DNA from: Limnobacter parvus
GTDB taxonomy: Bacteria > Pseudomonadota > Gammaproteobacteria > Burkholderiales > Burkholderiaceae_B
Assembly: GCF_024623725.1 (NCBI RefSeq)
Contig: NZ_JANKHG010000016.1
Coordinates: forward strand, 62,001-126,000
Direction of reading: 5' to 3'
Length of the DNA: 64,000 nucleotides
The notes under the pieces: model-generated
The model's database searches: none
What the model saw: only the letters and a program-made list of their open reading frames with translations
Told to the model about the DNA's origin: nothing
Position numbers and translations under genes: made by a program
Shown: positions 17,947-25,955 of the stretch, piece by piece
Layout of the letters: each line of letters opens with the position of its first letter
How positions within the stretch are numbered: the stretch's first letter is position 1

Positions 17947-18789
17947 CTACATATTAAGCGCTCGTTTGACTCTTGATATCAGTTTTCTTGCAAGACTGAT
18001 TTTTCGTGTTACAGGTATTACCGCAGTTTGTCGAGTGTGTTGAATGGTTGGCATTGGCGACACAGGCGGAGAAACATAAGTGAAGGCGGGCGTAGCAATT
18101 GGTACTGGTTTTGGCCTGTTAACATTTAGTTGATGCGAACCTGAAAGGTAGGTTCTGATAGGCAGGGCTGCAGTGTCGATTAGTTCATAAAGCTTGGAAT
18201 CAAGCTTGTCGCAGTTGGGGTCAGTGTTCTTGTAACGTCGTGCCAACGTTCTCACTTTTCTGTCAATTTCAGTGATCAATTCTTGAAATGATTTTGCCAA
18301 TTCTCGAGTCGATTCACTGTGCATGGCTTTATGTGTACCGGTAGATCTAGCCAAGCCAGCGGCAGCAGCATTTAATTGTAACGACACTGCATGACGCGCG
18401 GCTGATAAACAAACGATGGTGCTTCCAAGCCATTCATCGGTCACATTGTTTGTCGCCTTTATGGCGTCAATAACAAACCGCAATGCCTTTACGGGTTCAT
18501 TAAGTACTTGATCTAAATTTCCGGTCCAGTCGGCGTTCCGCAGTCTTGTTTTAAAAATATGGTCTCGTATTTTTGTATGCAAGGAAAAGTACGCGAGTAC
18601 ACGCCGATCAAATGAGAAATCGATTAGACATACTGGCTCTTGATGTCCCAACAGTAAGCGAAAATATTTTCCCCCTCTCGCGCTGGTCATTTCGCATAAG
18701 GAGAATGGTGGCAATGGGCCCTCGAGATTGCCAAATTTACATTCATTTGCATGCAGGATCACTCCAAATGTCGGGCTAGCCCCCCCCAC
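17947..18789 (-). CDS. 3' part of frameshifted paralog of the 882-residue protein, copy B
   Basis: A 280-residue frame that continues the preceding fragment after a G8 run. Its start (GGASPTFGVILHANE) aligns with GGAALSWGLKK in copy A, and the C-terminus keeps the helical region and a basic tail (RKISLARKLISRVKRALNM). Dropping one G from the run fuses the two fragments into an 882-residue protein, exactly the length of copy A. It is probably not translated by itself unless slippage occurs. Confidence 0.7.
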   Translation of the reverse strand: MGGASPTFGVILHANECKFGNLEGPLPPFSLCEMTSARGGKYFRLLLGHQEPVCLIDFSFDRRVLAYFSLHTKIRDHIFKTRLRNADWTGNLDQVLNEPVKALRFVIDAIKATNNVTDEWLGSTIVCLSAARHAVSLQLNAAAAGLARSTGTHKAMHSESTRELAKSFQELITEIDRKVRTLARRYKNTDPNCDKLDSKLYELIDTAALPIRTYLSGSHQLNVNRPKPVPIATPAFTYVSPPVSPMPTIQHTRQTAVIPVTRKISLARKLISRVKRALNM

Positions 18790-20596
18790 GTTTCATGTCG
18801 CTATCGGGCTTGAACACGCCAATCAATCGGGTTCCATTGTCAAATTTTCTTACTCCTTCCGTCAAAGAAAGTGATCCTAAACTTGGGTTGAATTCAAATA
18901 TTCCCTGGTCTTCAAACCCCGCCCTGTACTTTACAGTTCGGTGATCACCACACTTTCTGAATGCAGATCTTTCTATCCGGTTTATTTGAGCAGTGAGCAG
19001 GTTTTTTAAGTCCTCATCAGCTTTCTGGTCATCCAGAATTATCAATTTTTCTAGGGTGGACTTGTGTCTAGGATTCGCGTGTGGATTCTCATGGGCTTCA
19101 CGTACTCGGGAGAAATTACCAGTACCCAACCTGTCCAGATGACAAAACAAGCGTAAGGTTTCGGTGTGAATATTTCCCTGCTCAACTGCTTCGAAAAGTA
19201 GGGTCTTGCCGCCACCGCTCAAAATAGATGAAAAATTACTGATTACGTTGGGTTTGACAAACAGAAGATCCACTGTGCGGTGCTCTTTGGAAAACACCAA
19301 AATAGAATTCGACGCGATGCGATGTAGAAGCAAAAAATAATCGGGGCCAAATTTATATCCATCAATCGCTGTGATTTTTCCAGTAGTGCAATATTCTGTT
19401 AAACCTTCCGTACTGTAAGGAATGATCATTTTCGACCAACCCAGCTGAATTAAAGTACCGTGATCCAAATGACTAATAAGGTGGGTGAAAGGCGGTACGC
19501 TTTGGGCCACTGAGGCCCAGTTCGACGTCCGTGATTCCCGTAGATGTTTCAACGTCGCCAGGGCTTGGTCAAATGATTTGCTGGTGCTTGGATCAATCAA
19601 AAGGCCTACCAAGTCTTCAGTGCTTGGCATACCTAAAACCTCATTTGGGGTCAGGGTTGTACTTTTATCCGAATGAGTAAGCAGGTTGGAGCCAGTCTGA
19701 CTATTTTTAAACTGCCACTTCATAAAATCAGCGTAACTGCTCTCATGCGATTGTTTGTTACTGGCATGTTTTGCATTCTCAAAGTAGAGATGGACTACCG
19801 AATCATCCTTAAAAGTAGAAATTTTGATTCGGGCGGCCCTAAGAAACGGTAGCAAACTGGGATTGATTTGTGTAACCGTATCGATGAATTCCAATACCTG
19901 TGCCTTGGTTTGCAAAACTGGTTTGCAGGGTAATTGGTAGTCGCTGTATCTTTCGCACAAGTCGAGTATCAAATACTTGGAAGACACATCCAGATTGATA
20001 GCCGGAAAATCTTCGGGGGGTATGAAATACAAGTTTGCCCGTTTTTCCATTTCCTGTGTTTTGGCAACATGATGGCTGGCGCTAACTACTAAATTTAGTT
20101 TTTTTGTTCGCCGCCCTTTAAAAGCCGAAGAGGTGGCGGCATATCCATTGAATTTGCTGCGTACTGCATCAGAGAATAATTCCAGTGATTCTTTTCTGCC
20201 AGCTTGTCCGCTTTTAAAATTGCTGTGGCTCAAGTTAGGTTCGTTTTTAAGCCGGTCAGAATAAATATCGCCTTTGTAGCTTAAAACAATATTCATGGCG
20301 GGAGAAAAGAGCAAAGCCGCACACCCTTCCCACACATAGTGGTTGTAGCTTCTGCAAAGCGAAGGCCCTACTAGAGTGCATGGGGTGCAAATATTGTCTT
20401 CAGAGATCTTTTTCACCGCGGCAATCATGGAGTTTAAAGAACTTTGATCTTTAAAGCGGTGAATGTAAGCACCGCGTTCATTCAGTTCTTTTTGTCGGGC
20501 ACCTTCAGTCCATGAATCAGAAGGCGAGCTTAAGTCAGGCAAGGCCAGGTCTTGCACGCCTCTGTCAACTTGCCCGTACTGATCTGAAATATGCAT
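18776..20596 (-). CDS. 5' part of frameshifted paralog of the 882-residue protein, copy B
   Basis: 606 residues, starting MHISDQYGQVDRGVQDL, colinear with copy A (MHISNQYGPVHKGVRDL) along the whole length. The conserved blocks GPSLCR, WEGCAALLFSPAMN, YKGDIYS, SASHH and EMEKRAN are intact. It ends prematurely at a TAG just after the G8 run. The start lies only 3 bases after the stop of the upstream ADP-ribosylglycohydrolase gene, indicating translational coupling. Function is unknown. Confidence 0.75.
   Translation of the reverse strand: MHISDQYGQVDRGVQDLALPDLSSPSDSWTEGARQKELNERGAYIHRFKDQSSLNSMIAAVKKISEDNICTPCTLVGPSLCRSYNHYVWEGCAALLFSPAMNIVLSYKGDIYSDRLKNEPNLSHSNFKSGQAGRKESLELFSDAVRSKFNGYAATSSAFKGRRTKKLNLVVSASHHVAKTQEMEKRANLYFIPPEDFPAINLDVSSKYLILDLCERYSDYQLPCKPVLQTKAQVLEFIDTVTQINPSLLPFLRAARIKISTFKDDSVVHLYFENAKHASNKQSHESSYADFMKWQFKNSQTGSNLLTHSDKSTTLTPNEVLGMPSTEDLVGLLIDPSTSKSFDQALATLKHLRESRTSNWASVAQSVPPFTHLISHLDHGTLIQLGWSKMIIPYSTEGLTEYCTTGKITAIDGYKFGPDYFLLLHRIASNSILVFSKEHRTVDLLFVKPNVISNFSSILSGGGKTLLFEAVEQGNIHTETLRLFCHLDRLGTGNFSRVREAHENPHANPRHKSTLEKLIILDDQKADEDLKNLLTAQINRIERSAFRKCGDHRTVKYRAGFEDQGIFEFNPSLGSLSLTEGVRKFDNGTRLIGVFKPDSDMKRGGG
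18780..18787. repeat. C8/G8 homopolymer at a frameshift
   Basis: Eight consecutive C on the plus strand (G8 in the coding sense) at the exact point where the paralog breaks frame (KRGGG then TAG). G7 would restore the full frame. Homopolymeric G/C tracts of this size are classical slipped-strand phase-variation sites and also common sequencing-error sites. Confidence 0.8.
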
Positions 20597-20599
20597 GGC

Positions 20600-22984
20600 T
20601 TAGGTTGTAGTTGTGGATTGAGTTTGTTTCTCACGTTTATCGTAAAAATTGCTCATGTGGTCGATGAAGTTTTTCAGAGTGAAACCTCCGCCCAAGTCTT
20701 CATTGAAAGTAGATCTATGGTCACCGTCTTCGCAGCTTTTAATTTCTTCATGAACCCACGCCGAACCGTGTAGAGCACCCATTACCTGCGCAATAATGGT
20801 GGCGCAGGTGTCGCTGTCTTTGGTTACCAAGGCGGCCATGTTTACTGCATGGGCCGGGTCGTTGCCGAACTTTTCAAGTAAAAACACAATGCTTGGAAAG
20901 GTAGCGCCAAGGTAAGCACGGCTGCACCAGCGTTGTAGTACCTCATTGGTTTCGATGCTGTTCAGCTGCGTCTTGTCTTTGTATGTCTCAAGCGCCGTTA
21001 GAACCGAACCCGCAGTTACCGAGTTTGCTTTAGTTATTTCCCTCGGTTCGGTCAAGCCCTGCGCGCTGCGCCCTTTCAGAAATTCGCTGGGTAGCCGCGG
21101 TGTACGCCAATTAGAGCCGTCGCCAACAGGTACTGCGTTACCGTCTAGACCAAACAGTTGATCGGGATGTTCCAGCACTTTGGCGATTTCGTAAAATGTA
21201 TCGATAAAAAAGTTTTTAGGCGGTACAGGTTTCTCATCTTGTTGTTCTGCTACCTTTCGCAAATGCATGCATTTGGCCATGAGCACTACTTGCCCCACTG
21301 AAGCCACTGTAGATAATGAACCGTGGTGGGTAACCTGATTGCTGATTAAAGCCTGTTGAACCAGGTCTTTCATACTGGCGCCCGATGCCAGCAACGGCAA
21401 CAAGTCATAGCCAATCCGCATCATGCCGCCATTGCCGGCACCGCCTGATCGCCTATCCGAATTTCTTAGGTCTGGTATGCATTGATCTTTCCATTCCTGT
21501 TTTAAGGGTCTGCGCTGACACATTGTCAGCGTGTCAGCGCCACCCCGGATAACAAAATCTGTTTCCGGCGCATCGCCGAGTTGTTGTCCCTTCTCTGGAA
21601 ATTTCGATTCCCTAAATGCGCTCAGTATTTTCTTTCCAAGTTCATTTAAGTCTCCTTTGTCTTCTACTATCCACCGTATTTTAGCGTTGGCACTTAGCGC
21701 CCCTTGCTGGGTATCGTCTGTTGCATGGTGACCGTTGCGGTTGTGTTTTTTTAGCTGGGCGATCAATATTTTGTCTTTGTCTGCTTGATTGGGGCTAGCC
21801 CTGTACTCCCTTTTCTCATCTTTCCCCAACTTCGCCTCGAGTACATCTTTTCTAAGTGGTTCATCATCGGTATTGCCTTCTGGCCGCACGTAAAAGTGCG
21901 ATTCCAAATCTGCACCCAGTGCATCTCCGTAATATCCAGCTTTGATGACATCGCTTGCATATTCGTTTGCATTCTCAAGATCTAATTGAGGAAATGGAAA
22001 CTTATCTGGGTCGCTGGCTATTTTGACAATACCGTCTACTTTAATTGGCATGTAAGGAAATTGATGTTCTTTTCCAGCAAATAAAGGTTTGTCTTCGACC
22101 AGGTGTTTGATTGTTTCGTTCACCCCGACCTCTGCATTAACAACGGTGCATGCTTCCAGTAATTGTTTTAGTTGTTCTTGCGAATTTACGAAGTGGGCAT
22201 GCCTTTGTTCCCGTCCTTGGTTAATTAAAGTTTTAAGGTGTCGTTCGACCAAGGCGGGCTTTACCCCGTTTTGCTGTGCGCACATTTCTTTGAACGAATA
22301 CAGCACCGCCAAGCTGGCGCTGCGCCCAATTCCATTGGCGCTGTACAACTGCGGACAAGGTGTATTTGCTGCATGGCTGTCTTCAGACTTTGGTTTTGGT
22401 ACATGTTTCAACGCGGCCCGCAGTGTTGCCGAATCCAGGCTTCTGCCGTCATAATCGGGGCAAAATTCCCGGAATTTAATTTTTCTATCTGGCTTACCTG
22501 CAACCTGAAAGGTAATTGTTCCCGAGTGATACTTGAATGCATTCGCATCTGTTTGAGTTTTTTTCTCAATTGATTTGAGTGTGACGTTGTCTGAAAGCTT
22601 CAGCCCGTCGATTCGTGCTTGGCCAAACTGAGCAAGTATTTGCTCAAGCAAGCTCGACGAGTTTACTTTTATTGGCTTGGTTTGCATGTTCGTAATACGG
22701 TCGAAGCTCTCGCTGCTTCCAAAGCTGACCAAGCACGAGCCGTTTTCATACACCTCTAGCAGACGCAGTTTTAAACTTTCAAGTGCATCGTGAACTTTTT
22801 GGCTTTCCACACCAGAAGCGCCCACCACAGTTTCCACTTTCATAACGTTTGGTGCGGTTCCAAGTTGGAATTCAATGTGATGGCTGTCTATGCCATTTCC
22901 AGCCGGGTCGTTAGGAGTATTTGTTGTATCAGGGGGAAAAAATGCGCTGCTTGCTTGGCGTGGGCTTGCTAGTGGTGGTGCCAT
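20600..22984 (-). CDS. Pseudo-tyrosine-phosphatase / ADP-ribosylglycohydrolase protein, module copy B
   Basis: 794 residues, paralogous to 11142-13700 but with a shorter linker. The N-terminal domain has CPDYDG (WPD-like) and YSANGIGRSAS, where Ser again replaces the P-loop Cys. The C-terminal ADP-ribosylglycohydrolase domain has GYYGDALGADLES, ATDDTQQGAL, GGAGNGGMMRIGYD and TKDSDTCATIIAQVMGALHG, keeping the acidic metal ligands. No signal peptide. A weak ECF-like promoter lies ~50 bases upstream. The two copies have diverged clearly, so the duplication is not recent. Confidence 0.85.
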   Translation of the reverse strand: MAPPLASPRQASSAFFPPDTTNTPNDPAGNGIDSHHIEFQLGTAPNVMKVETVVGASGVESQKVHDALESLKLRLLEVYENGSCLVSFGSSESFDRITNMQTKPIKVNSSSLLEQILAQFGQARIDGLKLSDNVTLKSIEKKTQTDANAFKYHSGTITFQVAGKPDRKIKFREFCPDYDGRSLDSATLRAALKHVPKPKSEDSHAANTPCPQLYSANGIGRSASLAVLYSFKEMCAQQNGVKPALVERHLKTLINQGREQRHAHFVNSQEQLKQLLEACTVVNAEVGVNETIKHLVEDKPLFAGKEHQFPYMPIKVDGIVKIASDPDKFPFPQLDLENANEYASDVIKAGYYGDALGADLESHFYVRPEGNTDDEPLRKDVLEAKLGKDEKREYRASPNQADKDKILIAQLKKHNRNGHHATDDTQQGALSANAKIRWIVEDKGDLNELGKKILSAFRESKFPEKGQQLGDAPETDFVIRGGADTLTMCQRRPLKQEWKDQCIPDLRNSDRRSGGAGNGGMMRIGYDLLPLLASGASMKDLVQQALISNQVTHHGSLSTVASVGQVVLMAKCMHLRKVAEQQDEKPVPPKNFFIDTFYEIAKVLEHPDQLFGLDGNAVPVGDGSNWRTPRLPSEFLKGRSAQGLTEPREITKANSVTAGSVLTALETYKDKTQLNSIETNEVLQRWCSRAYLGATFPSIVFLLEKFGNDPAHAVNMAALVTKDSDTCATIIAQVMGALHGSAWVHEEIKSCEDGDHRSTFNEDLGGGFTLKNFIDHMSNFYDKREKQTQSTTTT

Positions 22985-23030
22985 AGTTGGGTATTCGAAT
23001 CTAAAGACTTTCGTGGCTTAACCTTCCTGG

Positions 23031-23059
23031 CAAGTTCGGTTTAAAAAACGATGTGTTCC
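23031..23059 (-). promoter_or_regulatory. Candidate HrpL/ECF-type promoter, weak match
   Basis: Minus strand: GGAACA (23059-23054), 16-base spacer, GAACTTG (23037-23031). The -35 box differs from GGAACC in one base; the -10 keeps only the central ACT. The equivalent position before the paralog has a similar block (13744-13773). Confidence 0.4.
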
Positions 23060-23263
23060 GTTCTGCGGAGACCGTTTCTGTTGGGTTGGCCAATGTACCG
23101 GCAGGCCAGGAAAGGTAGTTGGATGCAATGAAAGCGCCCGAAAGGCAGGTAGAGCAGGCCCATGTTCAGCCATGTGAAGAGCAGGCATGCCAACAAGTGG
23201 CTTCGGCCAAGCCCAATAACTAATTTTTGAGATACAAGCCCGATTTGTCTGCCACGGAAGGTT

Positions 23264-23875
23264 TTACTCGCCTGGATTAAATACCAAGTACCCCAGGCAG
23301 TCGGATTTCTTTTGCTGAAAGCCAAAACTGATTTTTCCCCAAGCCGTGTTTGTGGTGAAGGTAGTGGCTTCTTCCAGCGAGCCGCCACGGGGCACACCTG
23401 TTATTGCCAAATCTGAAAACTGTTGGCTTACCTGCTGTACGGTAATGCATTTACCGTCCACGTCCAGCGCCAGCATGCCTTTGCTATTGCTATTGCTATT
23501 GCTATTGCTATTGCTCGTGTCTCGAGGCAATCGAAGGTCTATTTTTACAATGCTGGAATTGCCTGCAAGGGCCAATTGCTGGCCAGAAAAAAATTGAACA
23601 TACTCGTTCGATTTTTGAGTTTGTTCCACGAGAGTTTGGCCCAGTATTTTCTCAACACCCGCCAATTTAAAAGAGGCTGCTTGTATGTCCTCAATTAGTT
23701 GCCAAACAGAAAGGTTAATGTGAATTCTGGTGTTTTCCTTTGAAGCATGTGCGGTGGGTTGACACGCAGTTGTAGCAATGGCCAGTAACAGAAGCAATAG
23801 TTTTTGGAGTACGCCAATATTTTTTATTACGGTACTTTTCGCACCATGGAAGATACCCGTTGTCGTGCCGCTCAC
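23264..23875 (-). CDS. Lipoprotein, candidate immunity protein (paralog 2)
   Basis: 203 residues from a GTG start. A hydrophobic leader ends in LLLAIATTAC, a lipobox. It aligns along its length with the next gene upstream (WQLIEDIQAASF, GQQLALAGN, FSDLAITGVPRGGS, SFGFQQKKSDCLGYLVFNPG). It differs by an expanded (NS)n tract encoded by a hexanucleotide repeat. Tandem paralogous lipoproteins directly behind a PAAR toxin suggest periplasmic immunity proteins. No strong ribosome binding site; the start is uncertain. Confidence 0.7.
   Translation of the reverse strand: MSGTTTGIFHGAKSTVIKNIGVLQKLLLLLLAIATTACQPTAHASKENTRIHINLSVWQLIEDIQAASFKLAGVEKILGQTLVEQTQKSNEYVQFFSGQQLALAGNSSIVKIDLRLPRDTSNSNSNSNSNSKGMLALDVDGKCITVQQVSQQFSDLAITGVPRGGSLEEATTFTTNTAWGKISFGFQQKKSDCLGYLVFNPGE
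23481..23516. repeat. Hexanucleotide microsatellite in lipoprotein gene
   Basis: Five perfect TTGCTA units plus a partial sixth, encoding alternating Asn-Ser on the minus strand. The paralog has only TSNLG at this point. The unit is in frame, so length changes would lengthen or shorten a loop without breaking the protein. Confidence 0.85.
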
Positions 23876-23899
23876 GATATTTGCTTGCAGGGGAGGTTT

Positions 23900-24475
23900 T
23901 TACTGGCCTGGATTAAATACCAAGTACCCCACGCAATCAGGCTTCTTTTCTTGAAAGCCAAAGCTGACCCCGCCCCAAGTCGTGGTTGCGGTGAAGGTAG
24001 TGGCCTCTTCAGGCGAGCCATCCCTGGGAATGTCAGTGATGTCCAACTCCGAAAACTGTTGGCGTACCTGCTGTAGGGTGATGCATTCGCCGCCTAGGTG
24101 AAGAGCCAGCATTCCAAGGTTGCTTGTGGTGCTGCGCGGTAGTCGAAGGTCGATGTCTACAACGTTTACATTGCCTGCCAAGGCCAATTGCTGGCCAGCA
24201 AAAAACTGGAAAGATACAGTCGATTGCTGTGTTTGTTCGATCAGTGATTGGCCTAGTAATTTTTCGACACTAGCCAATGTAAATGAAGCGGCCTGTATGT
24301 CTTCGATCAGTTGCCAAACTGACAAGTTAAGTTGAATCATGGCATTTTCCTTTGAAGCATGTACGGTGGGTTGGCAGGCAGTTGTGGCCACAGCCAGGAA
24401 CAGGGCAATGAGTTTGCTAAAGGCATTACTTCTTGCCGTAGTGCTTGTCGTACCATTTGCCGTGATAGTCCTCAT
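23900..24475 (-). CDS. Lipoprotein, candidate immunity protein (paralog 1)
   Basis: 191 residues from the ATG at 24475 (MRTITANGTTST), supported by AAGGA about 5 bases upstream; the longer frame to 24526 is less likely. A hydrophobic segment ends in LAVATTAC, a lipobox, so the protein should be anchored in the envelope facing the periplasm. It overlaps the end of the PAAR-metallopeptidase gene by 50 bases, which implies tight coupling as expected for effector and immunity. No known family was recognised. Confidence 0.75.
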   Translation of the reverse strand: MRTITANGTTSTTARSNAFSKLIALFLAVATTACQPTVHASKENAMIQLNLSVWQLIEDIQAASFTLASVEKLLGQSLIEQTQQSTVSFQFFAGQQLALAGNVNVVDIDLRLPRSTTSNLGMLALHLGGECITLQQVRQQFSELDITDIPRDGSPEEATTFTATTTWGGVSFGFQEKKPDCVGYLVFNPGQ

Positions 24476-25310
24476 AGGTTTCCTTCGTGTTTGATGTGTA
24501 TTCCCCTGAACCCACAACGTTGCCAATTTTTCGAACGGCAGATTTTAAATCTCCATCTTTCAGGTATTGGTCAAAGGCTTGTATGTAGGTTGGTCGGTTT
24601 ACTGCTTGCCCTGCAATGCCGATATCTATATTGCGTGATTTGATGATTTCACGTTGAACCTGAATGTTTTTCATGGTTGCAACACCTTCGTCATCCAGCG
24701 CGCCTTCCAGATAAGCGGACTTGGAACTCAGGTTGCTTCGGTAAGGATAAATGCCATGCCCTACCTCGTGAGAAAGTATTTTTGTATAAGCTTTTGGATC
24801 GGTTTTTAAATTGCTGTCCATCGTAATCGTTTTCAGGCCTCGGTTGATGGTCGAGCCTTTGCCAGCCGGGCCATCTTTGATTATCCAGCCTTCATCGCGC
24901 AGTTTTTGCAGGTCTTTTGTCAAGCTGGGCGAGCCGGCCACAAGTTCGTTGACTTCCGGGTCGAATCCTTTTTTAAGAAGATTGGCTTCAGAGTCGGGTG
25001 CAGGCGAACTGGGCGCCGGTGCTTTAGGCATGTCCGCCCCCTTGGCCGATGCAATCAATGTGGCGCCACAGGCTGTTTTGTGGCCGCTCAGCGCTATGGC
25101 CATGTTGTTGTCGGTGAAGGGTGAATACCCCTCAACAATTTTAAACAGGTGTGGCTTGCACAGCGGGCAAGTAACCATGTCGCCAATGCGTGCCACGGGG
25201 TGCCCGTTGATCAGCGTTCTTGGGCTGCCGGAAACAACAACACCACCATGACTGGTGGTGTCGCCAACAAGCACTTGGGCGCGACCGTTGAAGAATGGCC
25301 TGGGTTGCAT
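24426..25310 (-). CDS. PAAR-domain protein with C-terminal HExxH metallopeptidase toxin
   Basis: 294 residues. Residues 1-95 form a PAAR domain (VLVGDTTSHGGVVVSGSP, GHPVARIGDMVTCP, GHKTACGATLI), which caps the VgrG spike of type VI secretion systems and carries effectors. After a Pro/Ala/Ser linker (~95-110) the C-terminal domain holds LSHEVGHGIY, a zinc-metallopeptidase HExxH motif, near residue 180. No other T6SS gene is present here, so it is an orphan effector locus. It is followed by two paralogous lipoproteins, probable immunity proteins, and preceded by a GGAACC-type promoter shared with other accessory genes. Confidence 0.85.
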   Translation of the reverse strand: MQPRPFFNGRAQVLVGDTTSHGGVVVSGSPRTLINGHPVARIGDMVTCPLCKPHLFKIVEGYSPFTDNNMAIALSGHKTACGATLIASAKGADMPKAPAPSSPAPDSEANLLKKGFDPEVNELVAGSPSLTKDLQKLRDEGWIIKDGPAGKGSTINRGLKTITMDSNLKTDPKAYTKILSHEVGHGIYPYRSNLSSKSAYLEGALDDEGVATMKNIQVQREIIKSRNIDIGIAGQAVNRPTYIQAFDQYLKDGDLKSAVRKIGNVVGSGEYTSNTKETYEDYHGKWYDKHYGKK

Positions 25311-25344
25311 AATCTAGATAGGGTAGGTAATTGGTTTAATCCTT

Positions 25345-25373
25345 TAAGTAAACAATTGGGGGTCGGTGGTTCC
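25345..25373 (-). promoter_or_regulatory. HrpL/ECF-type promoter before the PAAR toxin gene
   Basis: Minus strand: GGAACC (25373-25368), 16-base spacer, TTACTTA (25351-25345), 34 bases before the start codon. Nearly identical in sequence and spacing to 17834-17862. Confidence 0.6.
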
Positions 25374-25386
25374 TTTCTATTTCGGC

Positions 25387-25842
25387 TTACTGAAACTGCT
25401 TTCGCATTGCAATCAAAGGCACGGCATACAGCACCGCAAAGCTGGTGTTCAGCACTGCGTTTTGCCAAAACCCGCTGTAAAGGGAATAGGCCGTGTCGGG
25501 CACGTACCACAGCAAAACCGACACTGCCACCATGCCCCAGGCTTCTTTCACGCCTTTGGCCAGCAGTTTGCGCACCACCATAAACACAAGCGCCCCCCAG
25601 CCCACCATTACCGAACCCATTACCGCATGGGCCAGCCCAATGTAGGCGGTGGCTTGAGGGTCAAAATTGCCAAATTGTGCGGGGTTTTGAAACATCATCA
25701 GCCCGAATGCCTGTTGCGTAAGCCCCGGTGCCAGCACCATGAACAAACCAAACAGCACGGTGAATTCCGCAGTGTAGGTAAGCCAGTTGATCCAGAAAGT
25801 GGGGGTGCTTGAGGTACGGTGGTTCATGGTGTCGCTTTGCAT
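25387..25842 (-). CDS. Four-helix integral membrane protein
   Basis: 151 residues with about four hydrophobic segments (near residues 20-40, 65-87, 100-115 and 125-143), so an inner-membrane protein. Small membrane proteins of this layout are often of unknown function. The start may be the second Met (MNHRTSS). It diverges from the XRE regulator, which is a plausible regulator of it. Confidence 0.7.
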   Translation of the reverse strand: MQSDTMNHRTSSTPTFWINWLTYTAEFTVLFGLFMVLAPGLTQQAFGLMMFQNPAQFGNFDPQATAYIGLAHAVMGSVMVGWGALVFMVVRKLLAKGVKEAWGMVAVSVLLWYVPDTAYSLYSGFWQNAVLNTSFAVLYAVPLIAMRKQFQ

Positions 25843-25955
25843 GATTGTTCTCCTGGGTTGAGTTAATTCGTGCCCAGTGTGCCAATTGCGGGGTCATTCC
25901 AGCAATAACCTGCCAGGTCATAGATTCAAGTTATTTTCCGTGGCAGTATTGGCGC

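Noticed and set aside
23041-23397. 118-codon minus-strand frame overlapping the second lipoprotein
   Set aside because: It lies in another phase of a well-supported lipoprotein gene, contains the candidate promoter, and has no start signal or recognisable composition.
25211-25510. 99-codon minus-strand frame with EPPTPNCLLKG, similar to EPPTPVCLLKA at the start of another frame near 17860
   Set aside because: The similarity comes from the shared promoter block read in frame, not from protein homology; both lie upstream of the real starts.
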